From AWTP1-13 sp035714005 (GTDB lineage: Bacteria > Pseudomonadota > Alphaproteobacteria > Rhizobiales > Hyphomicrobiaceae): a stretch of 28,108 nt of DNA. The stretch's first letter is position 1. Each line of letters opens with the position of its first letter. The stretch spans positions 1 to 28,108 of the forward strand of contig DASTMQ010000480.1 of the NCBI GenBank assembly GCA_035714005.1, given 5' to 3'. The notes beneath the pieces are model-generated. The model was not told the DNA's origin. It made no database searches and worked only from the letters and a program-made list of their open reading frames with translations. Of the stretch, positions 9,019-16,158 are shown piece by piece. A program made the translations under genes and the position numbers.

Positions 9019-9740
9019 AGCGCGTCCTCACCCAGATAACATTCGAGCACGGCCGGATCGCGCGTCACCTCGCCGGGTGCGCCCACGGCAATGACCTGCC
9101 CGTGATGCAGAACGACGATGTGGCGCGAGAGCGCCATCACCGCGCGCATCACGTGTTCGATCATGAGGATCGTCAGTCCGAGCCTGGCGTTGAGGTCCTT
9201 GAAGAGCGCCACCATGCGGTCGGTCTCGGTCGGCCGCAGGCCGGCCATGACCTCGTCGAGCAGCAGAATGCGCGGCGCCGTGGCCAGCGCGCGAGCCACC
9301 TCCAAGCGCTTGCGATCGGGCAGTGTCAGGGATCCCGCCGGCGCATGGCATTTGCTCTGCAAACCGAGCTCATCGACGACACGGGCGGCAATCTCCTTGG
9401 CGGCACGCACGCTGGGGCTCTGCTTGAGCGCGCCAACGACGACGTTTTCCATCACCGTCAAACCGGCAAATGGCTTCACCAGCTGGAAGGTGCGGCCCAG
9501 GCCCGCGCGGCAGATCTGATCGGGCCGCCAGCCATCAATGCGCCTGCCCGCCAAGCGGATTTCACCCGCTTCCGGACGATAGACACCCGCCACCAGATTG
9601 AAGCAGGTGGTCTTGCCGGCACCATTGGGGCCGATCAGGCCGACAATGGCTCCCTCGGGTACGTCGAAGCTCACGTTCTGCACGGCCTTGAGGCCGCTGA
9701 AGCTCTTGGATATGCCGGCAATTTCCAGCAAGGCCGCCAT
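9015..9740 (-). CDS. livG: Branched-chain amino acid ABC transporter ATPase LivG
   Basis: A 241-residue ABC ATPase. Walker A is GPNGAGKTT at 37-45 and Walker B is RILLLDEVMAGL with Asp162 and Glu163. RTFQLVKPF at the Q-loop region and the IMIEHVMRAVM switch-histidine segment are typical of LivG. The ABC signature is unusual: SLTLPDRKRLEVARAL at 137-152 lacks the LSGGQ or LSYGQ core seen in LivF. This LTLPDRKRLE form does occur in a subgroup of LivG-like proteins as far as I know. The start is the ATG at 9740, giving MAALLEIAGI; it lies 1 bp after the livM stop. The end overlaps livF by 4 bp. It forms a heterodimer with LivF. Confidence 0.9.
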   Translation of the reverse strand: MAALLEIAGISKSFSGLKAVQNVSFDVPEGAIVGLIGPNGAGKTTCFNLVAGVYRPEAGEIRLAGRRIDGWRPDQICRAGLGRTFQLVKPFAGLTVMENVVVGALKQSPSVRAAKEIAARVVDELGLQSKCHAPAGSLTLPDRKRLEVARALATAPRILLLDEVMAGLRPTETDRMVALFKDLNARLGLTILMIEHVMRAVMALSRHIVVLHHGQVIAVGAPGEVTRDPAVLECYLGEDAL

Positions 9741-9741
9741 G

Positions 9742-10764
9742 CTAGCACTCGGCTTGCCCCTGGGAGCGCCGGCGATCGAGCCGCAACGCCTTGGCCAGCG
9801 GCGGCCACACACCATCGGGCAAGAACATCACCACGCCGAGCAGGCAGAGGCCGTAAAAGATTTGTTTCACGCCGGGCACATCGAGCCCGACCGCCCGCAT
9901 GACCTCGTCGAGGCCCTCCGCCAGCGCCGTCAGCAGGAAGGCGCCGATGATCGGTCCGAACAAGGTGCCGATGCCGCCGATGATGGGCGCCAGGATCAGC
10001 TCGATCGAACGCGAGATGTGGAAGACCTGTTCCGGAAACAGATTGTTGTAGTAGAAGGCAAAAACAACGCCTCCCAACGATGTCATGGCCGCCGACAGCA
10101 CCACCACGTACATGCGGTAGCGGAAGAGATTGATGCCCAGCGCCTGGGCCGCCTCGGGGCTCTCGCGGATGGCCAGCCAGTAATAACCGGCGCGACTGCG
10201 CAACAGCGCGTGGCAGAGCAGGAAGGCGCCGACCGTCATCGCCAGCAACACATAGTAGAACATGGTCGGGCTGCCGCGCAGGTTGATGAGGTCGTTCTTG
10301 GCATAGTTGGCAACGGGCAAAAAGAAGCCGGCGGAGCCTCCGACCCAGGACCAGTGGTCGAAGGCAAGACGGGCAAATTCGGCAAAGGCAATGGTGAGGA
10401 TGGCAAAGTAGACGCCGGCCACGCCGAAGCGAAAGGCCAAAAATCCGATCAGGCCGCCCGTGCTCGCCGCGACCGCAACCGAGGCCCAAAGCGAGAGCCA
10501 CGGACTGATGCCGAAATGGACGTAGAGCGCGGCCGCCGCGTAAGCGCCGAGCCCGACGTAGAGCGCGTGGCCAAGTGACAGTTGCCCGGCGAACCCCATC
10601 ATCAAGTTCCAGGCCTGTCCGACGTAGGCAAAGTAAAAGATCAAAATCAGAACGGTGATCAGGTAGTCATTGGCAACAGCGGGGAACAGGATGAGCGCGG
10701 CCAACAGCAAGCTCAGGAGAATGATGCCGTGCGAGGGCGCGCCGTCGAGCCAACGCCCTCTCAT
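9742..10764 (-). CDS. livM: Branched-chain amino acid ABC transporter permease LivM
   Basis: A 340-residue polytopic permease with roughly nine to ten hydrophobic segments. The family core is seen in QAWNLMMGFAGQLSLGHAL (about residues 50-68) and in the cytoplasmic coupling loop AIRESPEAAQALGINLFRYR, the EAA-like contact to the ATPases. A second conserved stretch, APIIGGIGTLFGPIIGAFL, lies near residue 270. A charged cytoplasmic tail (RLDRRRSQGQ) ends the protein. The ATG at 10764 overlaps the livH stop (ATGA) and the stop lies 1 bp before livG, so the operon is tightly coupled. It forms the transmembrane channel with LivH. Confidence 0.9.
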   Translation of the reverse strand: MRGRWLDGAPSHGIILLSLLLAALILFPAVANDYLITVLILIFYFAYVGQAWNLMMGFAGQLSLGHALYVGLGAYAAAALYVHFGISPWLSLWASVAVAASTGGLIGFLAFRFGVAGVYFAILTIAFAEFARLAFDHWSWVGGSAGFFLPVANYAKNDLINLRGSPTMFYYVLLAMTVGAFLLCHALLRSRAGYYWLAIRESPEAAQALGINLFRYRMYVVVLSAAMTSLGGVVFAFYYNNLFPEQVFHISRSIELILAPIIGGIGTLFGPIIGAFLLTALAEGLDEVMRAVGLDVPGVKQIFYGLCLLGVVMFLPDGVWPPLAKALRLDRRRSQGQAEC

Positions 10765-11633
10765 GACGCGCTCTTGCCAAGGATGCCTTGCGGCCGAAAC
10801 AGCAGCACCAGCACCAGCATGCCGAAGGCGAACATGCTCTTTGCCGAAGGCGTGAACAGCAGTCCGGCGAGCGCCTCCGTGATGCCGATCAGCATCCCGC
10901 CCAGCAGCGCACCGGGCATTGAGCCCAGCCCGCCGGTGATGACGATCACGAAGGCGAGCAGGGTGTAGCTGGGGCCGAGCGCCGGCGTTACGTCCAACAG
11001 CAGCACCATCATGGAGCCGGCGGCACCGACGCAGGCGGCCCCGAGGCCGAAGGTAAGCGCGTAAAGCCGCCGAACGTCGAGCCCCACCACCAGCGCGCCC
11101 TGGTAGTTGTCGGCGCAGGCGCGGATGGCCTTGCCGGTCAGCGAGTAGCGGAAAAAGGCAAATAGGCCCGCGGCGACCGCCGCCGCCGCAACGGCGGCAT
11201 AGACCTTGGTGGCATCGACGATCAGCGGCCCTAGCTGAAAGCTGTCATAGGCATAAGCGGTCTGCACGCTGCGTGCATCGGGCCCGAAGATCACAAGCAA
11301 CACATTGACCATGATCATCGCCACGGCCACCAACAGCATGAATTGACTGTGCTCCGGCCGGTTGATGAAGGGATTGATCAAGCCGGCCTGCATGACATAG
11401 CCAAGCGCAAACAGGACCGCAGCAATCGGCACCAGCATGAGCAGGGGGTCGAGGCGGTAGGCCGAAAACAGGGCAACTGCAATGTACATGGCAATGGTCA
11501 TCATCTCGCCGTGGGCAAAGTTCACGACGCGCACCACGCCGAAGATAACCGATAGTCCAAGCGCCATCAGGCCATAGACCAGGCCGGTGAGAAGGCCGCT
11601 GACGGCCACATTCAAGAAAATGCTTGCGGGCAC
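10761..11633 (-). CDS. livH: Branched-chain amino acid ABC transporter permease LivH
   Basis: A 290-residue permease with about eight transmembrane segments. The N-terminus reads SGLLTGLVYGLMALGLSVIF followed by GVVRVVNFAHGEMM, the hallmark of LivH. The coupling loop is seen as GKAIRACADNYQGALVVGLD and the late conserved stretch as GGLGSMPGALLGGMLIG. The start codon is GTG at 11633 with an AGGA site about 9 bp upstream; it begins at the expected residue relative to the family. Its end overlaps livM by 4 bp. It is separated from the upstream binding-protein gene by 63 bp, which contains no recognisable gene. The gene order binding protein-H-M-G-F is standard. Confidence 0.9.
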   Translation of the reverse strand: MPASIFLNVAVSGLLTGLVYGLMALGLSVIFGVVRVVNFAHGEMMTIAMYIAVALFSAYRLDPLLMLVPIAAVLFALGYVMQAGLINPFINRPEHSQFMLLVAVAMIMVNVLLVIFGPDARSVQTAYAYDSFQLGPLIVDATKVYAAVAAAAVAAGLFAFFRYSLTGKAIRACADNYQGALVVGLDVRRLYALTFGLGAACVGAAGSMMVLLLDVTPALGPSYTLLAFVIVITGGLGSMPGALLGGMLIGITEALAGLLFTPSAKSMFAFGMLVLVLLFRPQGILGKSAS

Positions 11634-11696
11634 CGGCAGCGGTCCTGCGAGAAGCCGCTCCGGTGCCAGCCGGCGCGGCTAGAGCTTGAAAGACGA

Positions 11697-12941
11697 TCAA
11701 GCGCGCTTGTCGTATGGGGTCAAGGGCCAAACGGTCTTGGCGTTCGCCGCGGCCAGCGGCGCCACCGTCACCAGTTTGCCGCCACGATTCTGGATTGCCG
11801 CGTTCTTCAGCGTGTCGTTTTGCCCCTTGGCGTCGAACTTGATGCCAGGACCGATGCTGACATTATCAGCGATATCGGTTGCACGGATGGCATCGGCCAA
11901 GGCCTTGGGGTCGCTCGAGCCGGCTCGCTTATAGGCATCCGCCGCGATCAGCAGGGCTTCGAAGGTATAGATGTGGTTGGTGTTCAGATTGATGCCCGGG
12001 TGCGCCTTGCTCAGCGCATCCTCTAGCTGCTTGCTCAATTTCTTGTTGGGGTCATACCACGGCACAAAGCTCAGCGGATCGTCGGCCAGCTTGCCCAGCG
12101 TCTTTAGGTACTGATCCTCATACCACCCGGGGCCCATGCTCAAAATCGCCATCGGTGACCAGCGCTGCTTCACGAGTTCGCGCGTGAGCAAAATCGCATC
12201 GTTAAGACGACTGACCGTCAGCAGGGCCTCCGCGCCCGTGGCCCTGGCCTTGGCTACTTCGACGGACAGATCGCGGGCGGCCGGATCGTAGGCAATGGTG
12301 TCGAGGATCTTGTAGGGCATGTTGAACTTCGGCAGGACGCCGTCGATGCCCTTCTGCATCGACACCCCGAAGGTGTCGTTGACGTGCAGGAAGACGACCG
12401 ACTGCGGCGCCTTGCCGGTGGCCTCAAAGATCGCCTTCTGATTGGCAAAGGCGTCGCCGAGAATCATCCCCGCCGTCGGGAAGTTGCGAAACACGAACTT
12501 GTAGCCCTGCTCGGTGATGGGTGGCGCCGCGGCGATGTTGATCACGAACGGGATGCCCTTTTGCTCGGCCACCTGCGCGATCGCCGTCGACTGGCCCGAG
12601 TCGAAGGCGCCGACGAGCAGCTGCGCGCCCTCGCCAATCAGGCGCTCGGCCCGTGAGCGCGCCGTCTCGACGTTGGATTCGGTATCCCCGTTCATGATGC
12701 TGAGCGTCGGCAGACCGATATCCTTTAGAATGCCTGAGGCGATCTCGACCCCGCGCTGGCAGTCCTGACCGATGCCGGCTTGCACGCCGGAGCGTGGCAA
12801 CAGGACGCCGACCTTGAGGCCGGATGCCTGCGACCTGGCGATGTTGAAGGGTGCCAGCGTGGCAACGATGCCGGCCCCAAGGCCGCTGGCAACGCTGCGG
12901 CGCGTCACGCCCGTGACCCTGGCCTGCCTGCTTGGTCTCAT
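11697..12941 (-). CDS. LIV-type ABC transporter periplasmic substrate-binding protein
   Basis: A 414-residue type I periplasmic binding protein (Peripla_BP_6 type). The N-terminus has a long n-region with a twin arginine (TRRSVASG at 13-20), a hydrophobic stretch (ASGLGAGIVATLAPF) and a likely cleavage near SQA-SG around residue 40, suggesting Tat export, though the motif lacks the usual F-L. The mature part starts LKVGVLLPRSGVQAGIGQD, the first beta strand and ligand loop of the family, followed by GAFDSGQSTAIAQVAEQKGIP. ATG at 12941 has AGGAGG 6 bp upstream. It heads the operon and is the determinant of substrate specificity, which I cannot read from sequence; branched-chain amino acids, amides or aromatic acids are possible. 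Confidence 0.88.
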   Translation of the reverse strand: MRPSRQARVTGVTRRSVASGLGAGIVATLAPFNIARSQASGLKVGVLLPRSGVQAGIGQDCQRGVEIASGILKDIGLPTLSIMNGDTESNVETARSRAERLIGEGAQLLVGAFDSGQSTAIAQVAEQKGIPFVINIAAAPPITEQGYKFVFRNFPTAGMILGDAFANQKAIFEATGKAPQSVVFLHVNDTFGVSMQKGIDGVLPKFNMPYKILDTIAYDPAARDLSVEVAKARATGAEALLTVSRLNDAILLTRELVKQRWSPMAILSMGPGWYEDQYLKTLGKLADDPLSFVPWYDPNKKLSKQLEDALSKAHPGINLNTNHIYTFEALLIAADAYKRAGSSDPKALADAIRATDIADNVSIGPGIKFDAKGQNDTLKNAAIQNRGGKLVTVAPLAAANAKTVWPLTPYDKRA

Positions 12942-12985
12942 GCGCTTCCTCCTGCGGTGTGCGAGTGTCTGCCTCGGTTTGCTCG

Positions 12986-13015
12986 AGTATATGTGGTTTG
13001 CTCGCCGTGCGTCAT
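12986..13015 (-). promoter_or_regulatory. Candidate sigma70 promoter of the LIV transporter operon
   Basis: On the - strand ATGACG (13015-13010) is followed after 18 bp by TATACT (12991-12986), a near-consensus -10 box. Predicted transcription starts near 12979, giving a leader of about 38 nt before the ATG at 12941 with its AGGAGG site. The -35 is a partial match. Confidence 0.45.
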
Positions 13016-13214
13016 GCCCGCCGGGGCGACGTGCCGCGGCAACCTCGCCGCGGGCGGCCGGGCGAGATCGGCGGCCGCGGCGCGTCGATAGGCCTTGTCG
13101 GGAGTTGGCAGCGCGCCAGCCACCCCCCGCGCCGGGGTGGTGGCGGGGTTTGCCCCGTCAAGGCGGCTTGGCACCGCCCGGCGCTGATCAGAGGTAAACG
13201 GACAAAGGGCTGGG

Positions 13215-13290
13215 TGGTGGAGCCGAGGGGGATCGAACCCCTGACCTCGTGAATGCCATTCACGCGCTCTCCCAACTGAGCTACGGCCCC
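13215..13290 (-). tRNA. tRNA-Ala (anticodon GGC)
   Basis: A 76-nt tRNA including an encoded CCA end. The acceptor stem GGGGCCG pairs with CGGCTCC (one G-U). The D-arm contains TAGCTCAGTTGGGAGAGC, the anticodon stem is CGTGA/TCACG with loop ATGGCAT giving anticodon GGC, and the T-arm contains GGTTCGATCC. It reads GCC/GCU alanine codons, which suits this GCC-rich genome. It lies between the LIV operon promoter and the FYDLN gene, on the same strand as both. Confidence 0.97.
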
Positions 13291-13335
13291 AGTGTCATTG
13301 GGAAACCGGCAGCACCGCCTGGCCGCCGACCCGCC

Positions 13336-13364
13336 TAAGTATTCCGCGGCGGGCTTTCGTGCAA
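13336..13364 (-). promoter_or_regulatory. Candidate sigma70 promoter of tRNA-Ala
   Basis: On the - strand TTGCAC (13364-13359) is followed after exactly 17 bp by TACTTA (13341-13336). Transcription would start near 13329, about 39 nt before the mature tRNA 5' end at 13290. The match is good at both hexamers and there is no protein gene immediately upstream in this orientation that would be cut. Confidence 0.5.
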
Positions 13365-13424
13365 GTGGGTGCCTCGCCGCAACGGCGGGCGCCGGTTTAC
13401 CCTTGCGGCCGCTTTTTGCCGCGC

Positions 13425-13814
13425 CTATTGCGGCTCGTCGGGCTCCGCGACCGGGCCGCCGATGATGTTGGACATATCCGAGCCGTCCTCTTCTTCTTCT
13501 TCGAGGAAGGTCTCGTCATCGTCGTTTGAGGCCGGTTCGTCCTCGCCCTCGACAGCGGCAAGATCTTCCCCTTCCGCTTCGGGGACGTCGTCCGGCTTGA
13601 TGCCGGCCACGTCATAGGCAGGCTTCTTGGCCGCCCGGCGAGCGGTCTCTGCTATTGGCGCGGCGGCGGCCATGGCCACCGGGGATGCCACGATTTCATA
13701 GCTCGATTGGCAGATCGGGCAAACGATCGGGTCGCGATTAAGATCATAGAACCGCGACCCACATTCGGGGTTTTGGCACGTGCGCTTGGTGCCGCGCTCG
13801 GCTTTCGTCGACAT
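13425..13814 (-). CDS. FYDLN acid domain protein (TIGR02300 family)
   Basis: A 129-residue protein of the alphaproteobacterial FYDLN-acid family. The N-terminal half has RGTKRTCQNPECGSRFYDLN followed by RDPIVCPICQSSYE. The four cysteines (C-x4-C and C-x2-C) would form a zinc ribbon. The C-terminal half is strongly acidic and low-complexity (a run of Glu/Asp around ETFLEEEEEDG), predicted to be disordered. The function is not known; zinc-ribbon plus acidic tail suggests a nucleic-acid or protein-binding role (inference only). I chose the ATG at 13814, with AGAGG 8 bp upstream, because it gives the usual short lead before RGTKR; an ATG at 13856 would lie inside or upstream of the predicted promoter's transcript. 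It is divergent from aroA. Confidence 0.88.
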   Translation of the reverse strand: MSTKAERGTKRTCQNPECGSRFYDLNRDPIVCPICQSSYEIVASPVAMAAAAPIAETARRAAKKPAYDVAGIKPDDVPEAEGEDLAAVEGEDEPASNDDDETFLEEEEEDGSDMSNIIGGPVAEPDEPQ

Positions 13815-13846
13815 GCAAAAGGCCTCTGGACTGTCGGATTTGGGTT

Positions 13847-13875
13847 TCATTGCCACGTGCCGGCTGGGGTGTCAA
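13847..13875 (-). promoter_or_regulatory. Candidate sigma70 promoter of the FYDLN protein gene
   Basis: On the - strand a perfect TTGACA (13875-13870) is followed after 17 bp by CAATGA (13852-13847). The start point would be near 13840, leaving a leader of about 26 nt that includes AGAGG. This supports the ATG at 13814 rather than the one at 13856 as the start. Confidence 0.5.
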
Positions 13876-13935
13876 AACCAAATCGGCCGGACAAAAGCAA
13901 GATTATTGGCCTTCATATAGTGGCTTTGCCGATTG

Positions 13936-13966
13936 TTGACAGGGGGGCAACCCGCTGCTCTATGAC
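13936..13966 (+). promoter_or_regulatory. Candidate sigma70 promoter of aroA
   Basis: A perfect TTGACA at 13936-13941 is followed by CTATGA/TATGAC at 13960-13966 (18-19 bp spacing). Transcription would start near 13973, giving a leader of about 55 nt to the ATG at 14028. The -10 box overlaps the alternative ATG at 13962, which argues against that codon as the start. Confidence 0.45.
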
Positions 13967-14027
13967 GTGGCTTTCGGGGTCGCCGCGCCAACGCCAACGA
14001 GGACCCCTGGTCGAGGCCGCCGCCGAC

Positions 14028-15371
14028 ATGCTGCAAACGGCTAATTCTCCCCTCGTTTCCCTGCGCTCGGGGCCCCTGAGCGGCAGCGTTTGCGTGCCCG
14101 GCGACAAGTCGATTTCCCATCGCGCGCTGATGCTGGGCGCTCTGGCGAGCGGACGCACCCGCATCCGTGGCCTATTGGAGGGGGAGGACGTGCTCAATAC
14201 CGGGCGCGTGCTGGCGGCGATGGGCTGCCCCGTCCATCGCGCCGGGGGGGCGTGGGAGGTGCTCGGGCGGGGCGTCGGAGGCTTGGCCCAGCCCGAGGGA
14301 CCGCTCGACTTTGGCAATTCGGGCACCGGCGTGCGGCTGATGATGGGTATGCTTGCCGGCAACGATATCCTGGCACGCCTGATCGGCGACGCCTCGCTGT
14401 CGCGCCGGCCGATGGGACGCGTGCTCGACCCGCTCGTGCGCATGGGCCTGGAGGTAGCGGATGGCGCGCGAACGTTGCCACTCACCTTGCGCGGCACCGG
14501 CGATCTGCTGCCGCTCGAATATCGGCTGCCGGTGGCCTCGGCTCAGATCAAGTCTGCCATTTTGCTCGCCGGCTTGCATGCCTCCGGTGCCACCAGCGTG
14601 ATCGAACCGGAAACCACGCGCGATCATACCGAACGCATGGTTTCATACTTCGGCGGCGAGGTGACGATCGGGGAGTGCGACGGCAAGCGCCTCATAACGG
14701 TGAAGGGCAATGCCGAGCTGGAGGGGCGCAACGTTGAGGTGCCGGGCGATCCGAGCTCGGCCGCCTTCCTGGCCGCCGCCGCGCTGATGGTGCCGCGCTC
14801 GGAGATCCGCATCCAAGGCGTGCTTGCCAATCCCACCCGCACCGGTTTTTACACGACGGTCAGGGAGATGGGGGCCGATCTCGTTTTCCACAACGAGCGC
14901 GAGCAAGGCGGTGAGCCCGTCGCCGATATAACGGTGCGCCATGCGAAGCTCAAGGGGGTGCGCGTGCCGCCAGAACGTGCCCCCAGCATGATCGATGAGT
15001 ACCCGATCCTTGCCTGCCTGGCCGCCTGCGCGACCGGCGAAACGCACATGGCGGGGCTTGCCGAGCTCAAGGTGAAGGAAAGCGATCGGCTGGCGGCAAC
15101 GGTGGCGGGGCTCCAAGCGAACGGCGTGCGCGCCAGATCCGACGGGGAGGCGCTGTATGTGGAAGGCGGCCGGGGTGTGCCGGGCGGCGGCGCGGTCGAG
15201 ACCCACCTCGACCATCGCATCGCCATGGCCTTTCTGACGCTCGGCCTTGCCGCGGATCGGCCCGTGACGGTGGATGATGCGAGCATCATCGCCACCAGCT
15301 TCCCGGAGTTTCGCGGTCTAATGCAAGGGCTTGGTGCGCGGTTTGCGGCGCCCGAGGACGTCGGGCGATGA
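14028..15371 (+). CDS. aroA: 3-phosphoshikimate 1-carboxyvinyltransferase (EPSP synthase, class II)
   Basis: A 447-residue enzyme of the shikimate pathway, joining shikimate 3-phosphate and phosphoenolpyruvate. Motifs: PGDKSISHRALMLGAL at 24-39 (Lys27 binds PEP), LDFGNSGTGVRLMMG near 94-108, IGDASLSRRPMGRVL, RDHTERM, VPGDPSSAAF, RAPSMIDEYPIL with the catalytic Asp-Glu, KVKESDRL, and LDHRIAMAF. The pattern DFGNxxTGxRL and RAPSMIDEYPILA is that of class II enzymes. At the position where the CP4-type enzyme has Ala, this protein has Gly99 (GNSGTG). I chose ATG 14028 with GAGG about 11 bp upstream and a promoter further up. The stop overlaps the cmk start (ATGA), so the two are coupled. Confidence 0.95.
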   Translation: MLQTANSPLVSLRSGPLSGSVCVPGDKSISHRALMLGALASGRTRIRGLLEGEDVLNTGRVLAAMGCPVHRAGGAWEVLGRGVGGLAQPEGPLDFGNSGTGVRLMMGMLAGNDILARLIGDASLSRRPMGRVLDPLVRMGLEVADGARTLPLTLRGTGDLLPLEYRLPVASAQIKSAILLAGLHASGATSVIEPETTRDHTERMVSYFGGEVTIGECDGKRLITVKGNAELEGRNVEVPGDPSSAAFLAAAALMVPRSEIRIQGVLANPTRTGFYTTVREMGADLVFHNEREQGGEPVADITVRHAKLKGVRVPPERAPSMIDEYPILACLAACATGETHMAGLAELKVKESDRLAATVAGLQANGVRARSDGEALYVEGGRGVPGGGAVETHLDHRIAMAFLTLGLAADRPVTVDDASIIATSFPEFRGLMQGLGARFAAPEDVGR

Positions 15372-16006
15372 TCATCGCCATTGATGGGCCGGCCGCGTCC
15401 GGCAAGGGCACGCTGGCGAGGCGGATTGCCGCCCATTTTGGCCTGCCCCACCTCGACACGGGGCTGCTTTACCGGGCCGTGGCCCGCGATGTGCGCCGGC
15501 GCGGCGGCAGCCTTGAGGACGCTAAATTGGCCGCCGCGGCGGCGCGCGAGCTCGACCCGGCGAGCTTGGATGACCCCGCCCTGCGCGGCCCTGGGCTGGC
15601 CGAGGCGGCCTCCCTTGTCGCCAAGTTTCCGGAGGTGCGCGCGGCGTTGCTTGGCGTGCAGCGCGCCTTCGCCGGGCGCGAGGCGGGTGCCGTCCTCGAC
15701 GGCCGAGACATCGGCACCGTGGTCTGTCCGCAAGCCGCCGTTAAGCTTTACGTTACGGCCTCCCCCGAGGTCCGGGCCCGGCGCCGGCAGCTGGAAATGG
15801 CGGGCCGCGGCGAGGCGGTCGAATACGCCCACGTCCTGGCCGACATCCGCCGCCGCGATGAGCGCGACGCGGGGCGCAATTCGGCACCGATGCGTGCTGC
15901 CTGCGACGCGATCTTGCTGGATACCAGCAATTTGGATATAGAAGCCGCATTCGAGATGGCCGTCGGAGCGATTGCAAGGAAGGTTGGCCAACGCCGGCAC
16001 ACCTGA
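15368..16006 (+). CDS. cmk: Cytidylate kinase
   Basis: A 212-residue P-loop kinase that phosphorylates CMP and dCMP. The N-terminus is MIIAIDGPAASGKGTLARR, with the Walker A loop GPAASGKGT at residues 7-15. The LDTGLLYRAVA CMP-binding segment follows, then DGRDIGTVVCPQA and the lid region RRDERDAGRNSAP, all standard for Cmk. It is slightly shorter than the E. coli enzyme (about 227 residues), in line with alphaproteobacterial forms. The ATG at 15368 overlaps the aroA stop by 4 bp. The rpsA gene follows after 152 bp; aroA-cmk-rpsA is a conserved order, so cotranscription into rpsA is possible. Confidence 0.95.
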   Translation: MIIAIDGPAASGKGTLARRIAAHFGLPHLDTGLLYRAVARDVRRRGGSLEDAKLAAAAARELDPASLDDPALRGPGLAEAASLVAKFPEVRAALLGVQRAFAGREAGAVLDGRDIGTVVCPQAAVKLYVTASPEVRARRRQLEMAGRGEAVEYAHVLADIRRRDERDAGRNSAPMRAACDAILLDTSNLDIEAAFEMAVGAIARKVGQRRHT

Positions 16007-16066
16007 CAGGTGAGCTGCAATCTGGTTGGCACATGATCCTTCGGCGGAAAGGCACCTCACATGATG

Positions 16067-16101
16067 GGCACCCGGCATACGCTGCTCCGTGCAGCGGTGC
16101 C
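16067..16101 (+). promoter_or_regulatory. Hairpin in the cmk-rpsA leader region
   Basis: GGCACC (16067-16072) pairs with GGTGCC (16096-16101), enclosing a second stem GCTGC (16081-16085) / GCAGC (16091-16095) with loop TCCGT and a CGGCATAC bulge on the left side. It is followed by AATTT rather than a T-run. It could attenuate readthrough from cmk or act as a structured leader for S1, whose mRNA is autoregulated in E. coli; neither is shown here. Confidence 0.3.
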
Positions 16102-16158
16102 AATTTCGCGTTCGGATGGGCGAGCATAAGGTCTCGCAGGCATGGAGCAGGAGTTTAA

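Noticed and set aside
8952..10578. Two open frames of over 310 codons opposite livG and livM
   Set aside because: Both are shadows of the LIV transporter genes, whose motifs and overlapping stops and starts are intact.
13707..14027. A longer aroA starting up to 107 codons upstream
   Set aside because: The extension overlaps the divergent FYDLN gene and both promoters; EPSP synthases start shortly before the GDKSISHR motif.
16020..16045. TGGCAC in the cmk-rpsA gap as a sigma54 promoter
   Set aside because: The downstream GC element (TTGCA) is missing at the required spacing.
14849..16078. A 409-codon antisense frame across aroA and cmk
   Set aside because: It crosses two well-supported genes and shows no domain or start signal.
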